Shown: one piece after another, positions 39,733 through 49,216 of the stretch | Position numbering within the stretch: position 1 is the first letter of the stretch | Layout: each line of letters opens with the position of its first letter | Source of the DNA: 55-13 sp037190145 | GTDB lineage: Bacteria > Armatimonadota > Fimbriimonadia > Fimbriimonadales > Fimbriimonadaceae | NCBI GenBank assembly: GCA_037190145.1 | Contig: JBBCJU010000004.1 | Coordinates: forward strand, 186,001 to 250,000 | Length of the DNA stretch: 64,000 nucleotides | Direction: 5' to 3' | Position numbers and translations under genes: made by a program | Notes under the pieces: generated by a model | Seen by the model: only the letters and a program-made list of their open reading frames with translations | What the model was told of the DNA's origin: nothing | Databases searched by the model: none

Positions 39733-40623
39733 CTATGCGAAAAGGAGAGCGGCTCCAAAAACTCCCGCGCTGTCGCCTAACATAGGAGGGAGAAGATTGA
39801 TCTGCGGATTTGGATTGAAAATGTGCGATTTGGCGGCCTTTGCCCCCAAGCTATAGATCTCATCAATATTGCCCACTCCTCCGCCAAGGAGGATTGCGTC
39901 TGGGTCCAATATGTTCACAACGGAAGCGATTGCTCGGCCAAAGCTCTCATAGAGATGGTTCATGAGGGCAGTGGCAGACGCATCTTGCGTGGATCGATAG
40001 GCGCTTACGATTTCTTTAAGGGGACGTTGGGTTCCCGTTCGCTTTGAGTACCACCGCTCCAGGAAAGGACCACTCAAGACCGTTTCGACACACCCAACCC
40101 GACCGCAGTAGCAGGGTTCGCCTTGTGGATCGAGAGAATTATGCCCCCACTCTCCTGTAATCCCCTGCAGTCCGCTCAGGGCCTTGCCGTCTACCACAAT
40201 GCCGCCACCGACTCCAGTGCCCATGATCACTCCGAAAACAACCCTGTGCCCTTTGCCCGCTCCCATGATGGCTTCGGCGAGGGCAAAGCAATTGGCATCG
40301 TTGGCGATGCGGATCTCCAGATTCAGTCTTGACTGGAGGTCGTCTAACAGCGGGCGACCATTTAGGGCAGTGGTGTTTGCGCCTCGCATCAGGGCCGTTT
40401 GGGGGTCCAATGTTCCCGGCGTTCCGATGCCAAATCGTGTGGGTTTCTGGCCTACGATGTCCGAGGTTTCTTGAACCACCGTTTCAATTCGGCTTAGAAT
40501 GTGATCGTATCCGTTGGATGCTTCGGTAGGGATTCGATGTCGGGCCACGACCTCTTCGCCGCGAAGGACAGCACACTCAATCTTGGTTCCACCCAGATCA
40601 ATTCCCCAAAGCAGGTCGGACAT
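39733..40623 (-). CDS. ROK-family sugar kinase (glucokinase-like)
   Basis: This 296-residue protein starts GIDLGGTKIECAVL (phosphate loop) and has the ROK zinc motif GEWGHNSLDPQGEPCYCGRVGC, whose CxCGxxGC cysteines and His bind zinc. IANDANCFALAEA supplies the catalytic Asp. It most likely phosphorylates glucose, but mannose, N-acetylglucosamine or fructose are possible in this family. Confidence 0.88.
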   Translation of the reverse strand: MSDLLWGIDLGGTKIECAVLRGEEVVARHRIPTEASNGYDHILSRIETVVQETSDIVGQKPTRFGIGTPGTLDPQTALMRGANTTALNGRPLLDDLQSRLNLEIRIANDANCFALAEAIMGAGKGHRVVFGVIMGTGVGGGIVVDGKALSGLQGITGEWGHNSLDPQGEPCYCGRVGCVETVLSGPFLERWYSKRTGTQRPLKEIVSAYRSTQDASATALMNHLYESFGRAIASVVNILDPDAILLGGGVGNIDEIYSLGAKAAKSHIFNPNPQINLLPPMLGDSAGVFGAALLFA

Positions 40624-40653
40624 GGCTAGATTATGCCGAAGTCTTTACTCAGG

Positions 40654-43269
40654 CTAAGGCAAGGTGAAACTGAAAGATGCGCCTTCGCCAAGACGCCCTT
40701 CTGCCGATACTTGTCCTCCGTGGCGGCGGATGATTCGGGCGACGTTTGCGAGTCCAATGCCAGTGCCGGGATATTCATCTATGCGCACCAACCGCTCAAA
40801 GGGAAGGAAGATTTTTTCTACATATCGCTGTTCGAAACCGACCCCGTTGTCCATCACAGTAAAGAGGCTGCCGTCGGCATGCGATTCTCCTTGGAAGTGA
40901 ATGCGGAGAGTTCTATCAGGGCTCCTAAACTTGATTGCATTGGAGAAGAGATTTGTCAATACTAGGTGGATCAAGCGGGAATCGCAGCGAGCAGCCAAGT
41001 TCCCTTGTTGAGTGAATTCCAGATCTATCATCTGATCCCCAAGTGCATCTTGCATGGCAGATTGAGAAATCTCACCAAGATCACACTCCACTCTGTGCAG
41101 AACCCCACGGCCGATCCGCGAATACTGAAGGAGATCATCGATGAGAGAGCCCATTTGGGTAGCGGCTTGGGCTTGTCTAAGCAGCATGCTCTGGGCTTCT
41201 TTGGGAAGATCAGCCTGAAAATCCTCTAACAGCATCCGACTATTGGAGGTGATTGCACGAAGGGGCGTACGTAGATCATGGGCTACAGTGTAAGTGAAGC
41301 CTTCCAGTTCTTTATTGGCATTGATCAACTCTTCCGTGCGGTGGCGAATACTTGCTTCTAGGTCTTCACGAAGCACCTTTGCGTCATGAATGTCATAGAT
41401 AGATCCGATACGACCCATGGGTTCGCCTTCGGAAGAGTATTTTGGAGCGGCGATCGCGGCGCACCATCGGTACTCACCATCGTGACGTTTAAGCCTGTAC
41501 TCGAGGCGAAATGGCTCATATGGGGATTGTCCTTCCAGGCGAAGTAGCTCACTCAGATCGTCGGGATGGATTAGTTTTTGCCAGTTTCGACCGTAGCAGG
41601 CCTCAGGGCTTTCACCGGTGAACTCTTGCCATTCCGAGTTTAGGTAGGTGGTCTGGAAGTTATTGTCTGCGACGAACATCATGATCGGGGACTGATCCGC
41701 CATGATTCGAAACTGCTCTTCACTATCTCTAACAGCAACTTCGGCGACCTTCTGCTCATTGATGTCGATAGCGATTGCGGTGAGGTGAAGGGGCTTTGAA
41801 TTGTCGTCAAAGGTATATCGCCCGCGTGTTTCTACCCATCGGTACTGATCCCCAACTAGGATTCGCGTTTGAGTGCAGAAAGTTGGGCTGGATGGACTGC
41901 GGAGAAGCCTTGTTTCAGCCAACGCCCGTTGATCATCTGGATGGTAGCGAGATCTAAGTTCTTGCAAGGTTGGATTTGGGTTATCAGTGAACCCAAACAT
42001 TTCGGTAGTTCTTTCGGACAGATGGACCGTTTGATTTACATAGTCAATGCGATAGGTTCCTACATGACTTGCTTCGATCGCTAGGTTAAGGGTGGCCTGG
42101 CTTTGTTCAAGAACGAGTTCGCGACGTTTGCGTTCATCAATATCGATGGTGACGCCATAGATTCGGCGGGGTAATCCAGCGGATGTGAATTCATACCTGG
42201 AGCGACTTTCTAACCAGCGGACGGTTCCGTCTGGAAGAACCACTCGATACTCATCGATCATGGTTTCCGTCTTTTCTCTCCCGGCAACACTGTGTTTGCG
42301 TAGGCGTTCTATATCATCCGGGTGTACACGTGAAGTCCAAGCCTCGTAGGTTGGAGGAAATGTCTCATCGTAGCCAAACATGGCGTAGGTTTCCTCTGAC
42401 CAATAGAACTCGTTTGAGTCGTAGTCGTACTCGAAGATCGCCATGCGCCCAGCTTCCACAGCGAGCTTCATTCGTTCTTGGACTTGCCGACGCTCTCGCT
42501 CTACGAGTTTTCGTTCCGTGACATCAATGGCAACCCCATAGATGTGAGTGAGTTTGCCTTCAGCATCCGTTAGGCATTGAGTTCGGTTTTCAATCCAGTG
42601 CAAGCTTCCATCGGGCCAAATGATGCGGTACTCAATCTTGACATCCTTGGGCTCGACTTGCAGATATTTATAAGTCTGTTCAACAAAAGCTCGATCCTTT
42701 GGGTGGATTCGTTCTAGCCAGTGATGATCTCTGGGATCGAATCTTTCTGGATAGCCAAACAGCGTGAAGTGGGTATCCGACCAATCTCGATGCCCGGTCG
42801 TTAGGTCGTGCTGAAAGACTCCGAGCTTGCCTGCCTCTAGAGCCAGTCCATAAGAAAGAAGCATTCGCTCGTATTCATTTGCCCGAACTCGTTCGGAGGT
42901 GACATCGGTCACGGTGCCGCACATACGAAGCGGTTCTCCACTTTCGGAGTATTCGGCCTTTCCTCGACCCAGAATCCATCGACTTGAGCCGTCGGGAAGG
43001 TGTATTCGATACTGTGAATCGTAGTCCGTTTGGTGTTCGAGGGCATAGCGAATAGCTTGTTCTACTCTTGCTACATCATCGGAATGCACCCGGGAGCGCC
43101 ACCACTCATAAGTTGGCACGAAACTAGATGGCTCTCGACCAAACAGCGCGAAGTGTTCGGCAGACCAATTTAGCTGATTTGTGAGAATGTCCCACTCCCA
43201 CACCCCGACTCCTGCTGCCTCTAATGCTTTAAGGTAGAGAGCCTCTTTGACGCTGGTTTGTGCGCCCAC
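40654..43269 (-). CDS. Multi-PAS sensor histidine kinase
   Basis: This 871-residue soluble kinase has five PAS domains in tandem, starting near residues 12, 140, 265, 395 and 520. Four have the PAS_3 pattern W-x-x-E-x-x-x-x-x-FG[YR] and the PAC block W-x-x-x-R; the fifth (FRIMADQSPIMMFV) is of another subtype. HisKA (YTVAHDLRTPLRAI, phospho-His) and HATPase (LTNLFSNAIKF, DNGVGF, GTGIGLANV) follow. No transmembrane segments, so it senses intracellular signals such as redox or light. No receiver is fused. Confidence 0.92.
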   Translation of the reverse strand: MGAQTSVKEALYLKALEAAGVGVWEWDILTNQLNWSAEHFALFGREPSSFVPTYEWWRSRVHSDDVARVEQAIRYALEHQTDYDSQYRIHLPDGSSRWILGRGKAEYSESGEPLRMCGTVTDVTSERVRANEYERMLLSYGLALEAGKLGVFQHDLTTGHRDWSDTHFTLFGYPERFDPRDHHWLERIHPKDRAFVEQTYKYLQVEPKDVKIEYRIIWPDGSLHWIENRTQCLTDAEGKLTHIYGVAIDVTERKLVERERRQVQERMKLAVEAGRMAIFEYDYDSNEFYWSEETYAMFGYDETFPPTYEAWTSRVHPDDIERLRKHSVAGREKTETMIDEYRVVLPDGTVRWLESRSRYEFTSAGLPRRIYGVTIDIDERKRRELVLEQSQATLNLAIEASHVGTYRIDYVNQTVHLSERTTEMFGFTDNPNPTLQELRSRYHPDDQRALAETRLLRSPSSPTFCTQTRILVGDQYRWVETRGRYTFDDNSKPLHLTAIAIDINEQKVAEVAVRDSEEQFRIMADQSPIMMFVADNNFQTTYLNSEWQEFTGESPEACYGRNWQKLIHPDDLSELLRLEGQSPYEPFRLEYRLKRHDGEYRWCAAIAAPKYSSEGEPMGRIGSIYDIHDAKVLREDLEASIRHRTEELINANKELEGFTYTVAHDLRTPLRAITSNSRMLLEDFQADLPKEAQSMLLRQAQAATQMGSLIDDLLQYSRIGRGVLHRVECDLGEISQSAMQDALGDQMIDLEFTQQGNLAARCDSRLIHLVLTNLFSNAIKFRSPDRTLRIHFQGESHADGSLFTVMDNGVGFEQRYVEKIFLPFERLVRIDEYPGTGIGLANVARIIRRHGGQVSAEGRLGEGASFSFTLP

Positions 43270-43315
43270 CCTTACATCTTATCGTTGTCGGGCCCATTTA
43301 TGGGCGGATTTGATA

Positions 43316-43987
43316 CTAGTTTGGATGAATCCATTCTCGTAGGTCATCACCGCCGATGCGATAGTAATTCGATTGACGAGCCTCCAAGTTCTGCATTTGG
43401 AGGATGGGAAGCAGTGTCGCAACGCGTTCAAGTGTGTCTGTCGTCTCCAATAGTCGTTGCTTGGCTAGGTTTTCCATATGAAGCATGTTGGCGATAGTAA
43501 ATGACAGGACAACCGGGTCCGTAGGGAGCTTGACGGAAACATTAAACTCTTGCCTAGAGAAAATTTTGTGGATGAGTTGTTCGAACTGTTCTTTGGCGGT
43601 CCCGAAAACGTTGCGATTTTCCTCATTTTCTTCCATCTCAACCTCAATTACAGGCTCAACTTTGCCAATCAGATAGGGCTCAGACTCTTCGTCGAGTTCT
43701 CGAATGCGAAAACGGCGTTCGCCTTCTACATGGATATCCATTCGACCGTCATCGTAGGGAATCACTTTTAGAATACGCACAGCAGTCCCTACCATGTAGG
43801 GTGAAGGTGTATCTCCCACTTCGCTGCCTTCTCGGATAAGAACAACGCCAAAAGGTCGATCAAATTCCACACAAGATCGAACCATCTCGCGATATCTATC
43901 CTCAAAGACGTGTAGTTGTAATTGCGCGTAAGGGAAGAGCACGGTGTGCAGTGGAAAAAGAGGGAGCTCTTCGAGTGGACCGGACAT
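43316..43987 (-). CDS. LON substrate-binding-domain protein
   Basis: This 223-residue protein matches the N-terminal domain of Lon protease as a stand-alone protein: LPLFPLHTVLFPYAQLQLHVFEDRYREMV is diagnostic and is followed by FGVVLIREGSEVGD and the C-terminal helical half (NMLHMENLAKQRLLE). It lacks ATPase and protease parts. Role unknown, probably peptide binding. ATG 43987 fits the family start; the frame is open further upstream to 44065. Confidence 0.88.
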   Translation of the reverse strand: MSGPLEELPLFPLHTVLFPYAQLQLHVFEDRYREMVRSCVEFDRPFGVVLIREGSEVGDTPSPYMVGTAVRILKVIPYDDGRMDIHVEGERRFRIRELDEESEPYLIGKVEPVIEVEMEENEENRNVFGTAKEQFEQLIHKIFSRQEFNVSVKLPTDPVVLSFTIANMLHMENLAKQRLLETTDTLERVATLLPILQMQNLEARQSNYYRIGGDDLREWIHPN

Positions 43988-44113
43988 CCCACTTCCATTA
44001 TATCGCTCACGGCTACGATTAGAGGCTATTGAGATATATCCAATACGATTTCGGGGTGCATCCAAGGGGCCTTCGGAGGTAGATTCAAAAGTGTCATTGG
44101 GGTTCCCACAAAT

Positions 44114-45865
44114 ATGATGGATGAAAGAGACGAGTCGCAGAACTTAGAAGCATTACGGAAAGAATTGGAGGAGACTCGCCGTCAGCTTAGCGAGGAACGT
44201 CAACGCCGGGATGGTTCTGACTCCGCACCCTCGCCCGAGCCAACTGAAGGCGAAGCAAAGCCTGCACCTCGTCCGGCAGTGGATTCGCCAATGGAAGTTG
44301 CGCCGATCAACGAGGCGGACATCACATTGCGTCGCCTGGTCCAGAGAATCGCGATGATTCTGCAGGCCGAGAAGATTGCGATCATGTTTTATGATCGTGA
44401 AGTAGGTGAGCTAATTGGTATTCCACCCGCCTACGGTCTGGATGATGACCACCTTAAGATTTTCCGTATTCGGGCTACTCATGGAATCTCGGGCAAAGTT
44501 TTCCGTGAAGGAGAGCCAGCCATCTTCCACGATACGGCTTCTGATGCGCGAACCAAGGAAGATCCATTTGGGCTTCTCCATGTTCAGAATGGAATTACCG
44601 TTCCGTTAGTTATTGAGAAGCGGGATGAAGAGAACCGCGTTATTGACCGGACGACAATCGGTGTCTTGCACGCGTTTAACAAACGACACGGCGAGGATTT
44701 CAATGATGAAGACGTTCGATTGTTGGAGCGAATGGCTCGCAACGTTGGTTCAATCATCGCAAACCTTCAGATGTACCGAGAGGTTGTGGAAGAGCGCGAA
44801 GAGCTTCTTCAAACCTTTGAGTCGCTTACCGCGGGTCTGATTCTAGTTTCCCCTGAAGGTCGACTCAGCCAAATGAATGCGTCGGCTCGTGGCATCTTCG
44901 GCGCGGAAGCCGATGTCATTGGCAAGCAGTATCGAGACGTTATCAAGAACGAAGAGATTGAAGCCATCGTGTTGGCAAACCAACGGGGTGAAGAAACGCC
45001 GAAGGGTGAGATTTCGGTGATGGTGCGAGGCTCTGAGAGAATTTTTGAAGTTCAATCTGCTCAGGTCCGAAACGAGGAAGGCCGGGATCTTGGTATTGTT
45101 GCAATCTTCAACGATGTAACTGAGATCAAGAACATCGATAAGATGAAGTCCAGCTTTGTGGCGATGGCTTCTCATGAGCTGCGAACACCCCTCACGGCTA
45201 TCAAAGGCTTCTCGAGCACGCTGTTGGAAGGTATTGATACCGACATGTATTCCAAGGATGACCAAAAGGAATTCTTGGGCATCGTAGTCTCTGAGTGCGA
45301 CCGGTTGCGACGTCTGATCGATGACCTGTTGAACACAAGTCGCATTGAATCTGGACAGTCGCTGAAGCCGGATTACGGTCGATTTGAGCTAGTACCGCTG
45401 CTGGAGAAGTCAGTTGCCGTTCAACAACAGGCTTCTAGTCGCCACAAGGTGTTCTTGAAGATTCACAATGAATTGCCAGAGACGATCCTCGGTGACCAGG
45501 ACAAGTTCGATCAGATTCTGACCAACCTGCTCAACAACGCCATAAAGTATTCACCTAACGGCGGAGATGTTGTTGTTCATGCCAAGACAGATGGAGACGA
45601 TATTTTGGTTGGGGTTCAAGACCAGGGTATGGGAATTCCGGCCGACCATCTATCTAAGGTGTTTGAACGGTTCCACCGTGTGGATAACGAAGATAACCGA
45701 AAGATCTACGGAACAGGCCTTGGCCTCTTCTTGGTCAAGCACTTGGTTGAACAAGTGCACCTTGGAAAGATCTGGGTGGAGTCCGAAGTTGGAGTTGGAT
45801 CGACCTTCTATGTTCGAATTCCGAAGGAATTGGATATCGAAAAGGCAGAAGCCGCCAACGATTAA
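44114..45865 (+). CDS. GAF-PAS sensor histidine kinase
   Basis: This 583-residue kinase has an N-terminal coiled coil (LEALRKELEETRRQLSEERQ), a proline-rich linker and a GAF domain (about 65-225, RRLVQRIAMILQAEKIAIMF). A PAS domain follows at about 230-335 (TFESLTAGLILVSPEGRLSQMN), then HisKA (MASHELRTPLTAIKGF) and HATPase (LTNLLNNAIKYSPNGG, GTGLGLFLVK). It is cytoplasmic. It may signal to the lone receiver at 28411 or another regulator. Confidence 0.92.
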   Translation: MMDERDESQNLEALRKELEETRRQLSEERQRRDGSDSAPSPEPTEGEAKPAPRPAVDSPMEVAPINEADITLRRLVQRIAMILQAEKIAIMFYDREVGELIGIPPAYGLDDDHLKIFRIRATHGISGKVFREGEPAIFHDTASDARTKEDPFGLLHVQNGITVPLVIEKRDEENRVIDRTTIGVLHAFNKRHGEDFNDEDVRLLERMARNVGSIIANLQMYREVVEEREELLQTFESLTAGLILVSPEGRLSQMNASARGIFGAEADVIGKQYRDVIKNEEIEAIVLANQRGEETPKGEISVMVRGSERIFEVQSAQVRNEEGRDLGIVAIFNDVTEIKNIDKMKSSFVAMASHELRTPLTAIKGFSSTLLEGIDTDMYSKDDQKEFLGIVVSECDRLRRLIDDLLNTSRIESGQSLKPDYGRFELVPLLEKSVAVQQQASSRHKVFLKIHNELPETILGDQDKFDQILTNLLNNAIKYSPNGGDVVVHAKTDGDDILVGVQDQGMGIPADHLSKVFERFHRVDNEDNRKIYGTGLGLFLVKHLVEQVHLGKIWVESEVGVGSTFYVRIPKELDIEKAEAAND

Positions 45866-45893
45866 CCTTTTTTGATAGCATAATCCAAGAGCA

Positions 45894-46355
45894 ATGAAAG
45901 CTCTTTGGATTACGCTAGGTGTACTCGCCGCCCTCGGTTTAGTCTGCTGTGGCGGCGTGTTTGTTTTTGGAAAAGGCGTTTTTGAAAGCGCAGTGGCTTC
46001 ATCGGATGCAGCCAATAAGTTTTCGGACAAGATGTTTCCCGAGATTGCAAAGGATTGGGACCCAAAGGTTATTGCTAAATATGCATCTCCCGAATTCGAA
46101 CGTGATGTGAGCCAACGGAGGCTTGAAAAAGCACTAAGCCAATACAAGAACCTGGGTACGTTTAAGTCGGTGGAACCGTTTTCTAGTGCAGGCTATCAAG
46201 CAAACACGGTTAATGGCGAAAGCGCGGTGACCGTAACAACAAAAGCTCTTGCTACCTTTGAGAAAGGTACCGCCATGACGACTCTAAAGATGATTGGTCG
46301 TAAGGGAGATTGGAAGCTGTTGCACTTGAATCTGGAAAGCGACCTACTGGATTAG
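45894..46355 (+). CDS. Secreted or membrane-anchored protein of unknown function
   Basis: This 153-residue protein has an N-terminal hydrophobic segment (ALWITLGVLAALGLVCCGGVFVFG) acting as signal anchor or lipoprotein signal. A compact exported domain with mixed helices and strands follows (WDPKVIAKYASPEFERDV, then ATFEKGTAMTTLKMIGRKGDWKLLHLNLE), similar in outline to DUF4864-like NTF2 folds. That similarity is tentative. It lies 28 bp after the kinase gene. Confidence 0.62.
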   Translation: MKALWITLGVLAALGLVCCGGVFVFGKGVFESAVASSDAANKFSDKMFPEIAKDWDPKVIAKYASPEFERDVSQRRLEKALSQYKNLGTFKSVEPFSSAGYQANTVNGESAVTVTTKALATFEKGTAMTTLKMIGRKGDWKLLHLNLESDLLD

Positions 46356-46469
46356 GACAGTGAGTTAGTGTAAGGAGGCGGCGGGTACGAAGCAGCGAAT
46401 GACCCTACCGCTCCTCTATCACTAGATTAGAACGAAAATAGCTGATTTGTCAAACAAAGTTTGCTCATT

Positions 46470-47069
46470 CTAAACTGATACTTTAGCCTTGACTATTTGG
46501 GCAAAGTTTTGAACGATCTGAAAACCATCTTCCGTTAGTACCGATTCGGGGTGAAACTGCACTCCTTCGATGGGCAATGACAAGTGACGTAATCCCATTA
46601 CTTCACCATCGTCAGTTGCGGTCGCAGTTGCTTCAAACCCATCTGGAATGGAATCTTTCGTGACGATGAGCGAGTGATAACGGATAGCGCGGAAAGGATT
46701 TGGCATTCCTACTAACAGACCTTTACCGTCGTGCTCCACCATGGAAGCTTTGCCGTGCATGATGTTTTGAGCCCTTTCTACGGTGCCCCCAGCGACTTCG
46801 CCAATAGTTTGGTGGCCAAGGCAGACTCCAAAGATCGGAGTGTTGAAGCCAGGGGTGTTCAATGCCCATTGAAGGATGTCTACGCATACACCTGACTCCT
46901 TAGGTGTGCAGGGACCAGGCGAGAGTAAGATTCCGTCCGGTTTCAAGCGCTCAATATCGGGGACGGTGGTTTCATCATTGCGTTTCACAAGGATTTCGAC
47001 ATCGCACTGCCCCAGGTATTGGACCAGGTTATAGGTAAACGAGTCGAAGTTATCAATGACAAGGATCAC
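46470..47069 (-). CDS. Anthranilate/aminodeoxychorismate synthase glutamine amidotransferase
   Basis: This 199-residue class I amidotransferase has MILVIDNFDSFTYNLVQYLG, PGP in ILLSPGPCTP, the nucleophile Cys in GVCLGHQTI and the His-Glu pair in GVQFHPES. It provides ammonia to TrpE or PabB; TrpG and PabA cannot be separated here because no synthase partner gene is adjacent. In many bacteria one protein serves both. Confidence 0.93.
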   Translation of the reverse strand: MILVIDNFDSFTYNLVQYLGQCDVEILVKRNDETTVPDIERLKPDGILLSPGPCTPKESGVCVDILQWALNTPGFNTPIFGVCLGHQTIGEVAGGTVERAQNIMHGKASMVEHDGKGLLVGMPNPFRAIRYHSLIVTKDSIPDGFEATATATDDGEVMGLRHLSLPIEGVQFHPESVLTEDGFQIVQNFAQIVKAKVSV

Positions 47070-47108
47070 ATTCTCATTTTAGATCGCGCCATCATAAGAG
47101 ATTAGGCC

Positions 47109-47825
47109 ATGAAATTCACGGTTGTCATTGCAACGATAAGAGAGGACCTGCCGGGGTTCCAAGAGACGATGGGGCGCATTCAGGCAACATTTGACTACCC
47201 AACAGAGTTTCATCTTTTGGATGGCCACCAAGGCAAGGCTCAAGCGCTAAACAAAGCCGCAGACGATATCTTAGCGGTTACTGACGCGGATTGTTATGTA
47301 ACGATGGATGACGACATTGTTCCAGACGCTAACTGGCAGAGGGTGGTTAGTCAAGCTTTTATCGACTTACCCCAGTTTGGGGCCTTTGGGCTGTGGATGG
47401 GCGATGAAGCGGACAAACTAGAATATATGGGTGCCCACTTGCTAGACATTGAATCTACAGTTGGTCAGACCCGATACCGCAGGCTGAGGCCACCCCATCA
47501 TCTATTTGGAGGGTTTATAGCTTACCGACCAGATGTCGCTCGCCAGGTTGGCAAGATTCCGCTTGGTAATGTGAAGTATCAGTTATGGGAGGACGCCTGG
47601 CGAGGTCGTCGAGTTACTAAGCTGGGCTGGGAGATGGCGTTTCTGATGGGGGTTCAGGTGGATATGGTGGAGTATGAAGATCCCCAAGCATATTTAGATA
47701 TGAAGCAAAGAGACATTGAATCTGGGCGCAAACGTTCAGACCGAGTTTTAGCTGAATCAGGTTTAGGTGATCCCGCACTTTTAAGGATTAGAAAGTGGGT
47801 TGCCAAGATGCGGGGACGAGCATGA
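47109..47825 (+). CDS. Family 2-like glycosyltransferase
   Basis: This 238-residue protein has a GT-A fold: KFTVVIATIRED, a nucleotide-sugar-binding region with GKAQALNKAADDI and the metal-binding DDD-type motif in YVTMDDDIVPD. It lacks membrane segments. The acceptor is unknown; cell-envelope polysaccharide is plausible. The trhO start overlaps its stop as ATGA. Confidence 0.78.
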   Translation: MKFTVVIATIREDLPGFQETMGRIQATFDYPTEFHLLDGHQGKAQALNKAADDILAVTDADCYVTMDDDIVPDANWQRVVSQAFIDLPQFGAFGLWMGDEADKLEYMGAHLLDIESTVGQTRYRRLRPPHHLFGGFIAYRPDVARQVGKIPLGNVKYQLWEDAWRGRRVTKLGWEMAFLMGVQVDMVEYEDPQAYLDMKQRDIESGRKRSDRVLAESGLGDPALLRIRKWVAKMRGRA

Positions 47826-48805
47826 GCCACCTCGTTTTGTTGTACTACAAATTTGCTCAGGTAGATAATCCCGAAAGAGAAGCGGCCGAGCAGATGCGCT
47901 GGTGCCAAGAGCTTGGCATGAAGGGTCGTATCATCGTTGCGACAGAGGGCATCAATGGAACGGCGTCTGGGCTTGAGGATGACGCTCGCGAATATATGCG
48001 CCGTATGTCTGAGCACCCATTGTTTGCGGACACAGAGTTTAAGTTTGATGAGCATGAGGGACATGCTTTTAAGCGACTTTCGGTCAAAGTGCGAGACGAG
48101 ATTGTCACTCTCGGAATAGAAGTCGATTCCGTGCGTAATACAGGGGTTCATCTTGAGGCAAAAGAGTTTCGCGAGAAGCTCGATGATCCCAATGCCCTGA
48201 TCCTTGATATACGCAATGATTACGAGTATGAAATGGGTCGATTCAAAGGAGCTATTCGTCCTCCAGTCGATTCATTTCGAGAGTTTCCCAAATGGATAGC
48301 TGAGAACTTTGGTGATGCGAAGGATCGTCCTCTATTAACTTATTGCACCGGTGGGATTCGCTGCGAAAAATTCACCGCTTATCTGACAGAACAAGGTTAT
48401 AACGAGGTTTATCAACTCCATGGAGGCATCGTTACCTATGCAAAGGATTCAGAAGTTCAAGGCGACGGCTTCGAAGGCGATTGCTTCATGTTCGACGATC
48501 GTCTATCTGTGCCGGTGGGTGAGCCAGTAAGCTTTTGTGAAGGCTGTGGTGAAGGCTGCGCCCGGTATGTGAATTGCTCCAATGTGGATTGCAACCGCCT
48601 TTACTTCTTGTGTGAAAAATGTGAGAGCGAGCGCGGCGTTGCTTGCTCCGAACCCTGTCGACAGGCGGCTAGAGTTCGCGAACATAATGCTCGTCTGAAC
48701 CCTGGTTTAAGGTCGGATGCTGCGAAACTAAGGAAGCAGAGGCACCGAGCCAAAAGGCGCCTAGCTGGTCAATCGGTAGAAAACCATACGACAGTGAGTT
48801 CGTGA
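47822..48805 (+). CDS. trhO: tRNA uridine-34 hydroxylase, rhodanese family
   Basis: This 327-residue protein is TrhO (YceA): an acylphosphatase-like N-terminal domain (EGINGTASG), a rhodanese domain with the active Cys in TYCTGGIRCEK, and a Cys-rich C-terminus (FCEGCGEGCARYVNCSNVDC) typical of the family. It forms 5-hydroxyuridine at tRNA position 34 using prephenate-independent chemistry with oxygen. It is coupled to the glycosyltransferase gene and to a small ORF downstream. Confidence 0.93.
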   Translation: MSHLVLLYYKFAQVDNPEREAAEQMRWCQELGMKGRIIVATEGINGTASGLEDDAREYMRRMSEHPLFADTEFKFDEHEGHAFKRLSVKVRDEIVTLGIEVDSVRNTGVHLEAKEFREKLDDPNALILDIRNDYEYEMGRFKGAIRPPVDSFREFPKWIAENFGDAKDRPLLTYCTGGIRCEKFTAYLTEQGYNEVYQLHGGIVTYAKDSEVQGDGFEGDCFMFDDRLSVPVGEPVSFCEGCGEGCARYVNCSNVDCNRLYFLCEKCESERGVACSEPCRQAARVREHNARLNPGLRSDAAKLRKQRHRAKRRLAGQSVENHTTVSS

Positions 48806-48969
48806 ACTTGGGACCGAAGAAACTTGACGATCATTCTGTAGCAGAAGTTGTTCGTCGAGCCCAAGAGATTCAGGAACAAACCCAGCTGATGCTGGAGCCT
48901 AATCCTGACCTGGAGGAATATGTTCGGGCTGCAGAAGAGGCGAGACGCCACGATGCAGGCTCTACGTGA
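48802..48969 (+). CDS. 55-residue protein coupled to trhO
   Basis: A GTG at 48802 overlaps the trhO stop (GTGA) and opens a frame for an acidic helical peptide (VAEVVRRAQEIQEQTQ, DLEEYVRAAEEARRHD). Composition is protein-like. It overlaps nothing else on its strand. It may be a small regulator or an antitoxin-sized protein; no family is recognised. Confidence 0.42.
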   Translation: MNLGPKKLDDHSVAEVVRRAQEIQEQTQLMLEPNPDLEEYVRAAEEARRHDAGST

Positions 48970-48984
48970 AAGGCTAATGCACGA

Positions 48985-49068
48985 CCCCACCATTATGAAG
49001 TCAACGTGGTGGGATATAAATAACTCGATAAGCTCGCGATGATCGGGGTGTAGATCGGATGTTTCCAT
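48985..49068 (-). pseudogene. 5' fragment of a nucleotidyltransferase gene
   Basis: From ATG 49068 the minus strand encodes HPDHRELIELFISHHVDFIMVG. This is the opening of AbiEii/DUF6036-type nucleotidyltransferases, whose N-terminus reads like DFxELLxLLNxHxVxYLIVGG. After VG the similarity stops abruptly and the frame runs as non-protein sequence against trhO. The catalytic G-S/G-x-x-D-x-D is missing. It is a truncated remnant next to its usual small partner gene. Confidence 0.6.
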
Positions 49069-49198
49069 TGTCGCTAAGGGAAGTCAGAAGGCGAATCCTC
49101 TCGACCCCTGTCATAGACAAGAGCTGCAAACGAACTGCCTCGTCACACTCTTCGAATGTTTCGAAAGAACGGATCGTGAACTCGCGTTGCTTCTTCAA
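49001..49198 (-). CDS. Small partner gene of a nucleotidyltransferase module, possibly relic
   Basis: This 65-residue protein (REFTIRSFETFEECDEAVR, then LLSMTGVERIRLLTSLSDN) resembles small proteins found directly before nucleotidyltransferase genes, with a core like FETFEEADEA...LTPEERLRLLxxL. It starts at TTG 49198 without a clear ribosome-binding site and its 3' end overlaps the nucleotidyltransferase start. As the partner is truncated, this gene may be non-functional. Confidence 0.5.
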   Translation of the reverse strand: MKKQREFTIRSFETFEECDEAVRLQLLSMTGVERIRLLTSLSDNGNIRSTPRSSRAYRVIYIPPR

Positions 49199-49216
49199 AG
49201 CTATCTTTACGACGAC

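Noticed and set aside
46356..46469. Possible hairpin RNA or terminator between the secreted protein and the amidotransferase gene
   Set aside because: Arms GGAG...GCGGGTA and TACCGCTCC pair only in part and no T-run follows on either strand.
48769..48984. Continuation of the nucleotidyltransferase frame across trhO to give 99 residues
   Set aside because: After residue 28 the translation runs opposite trhO and the small coupled ORF and no longer resembles any nucleotidyltransferase; it is shadow sequence.
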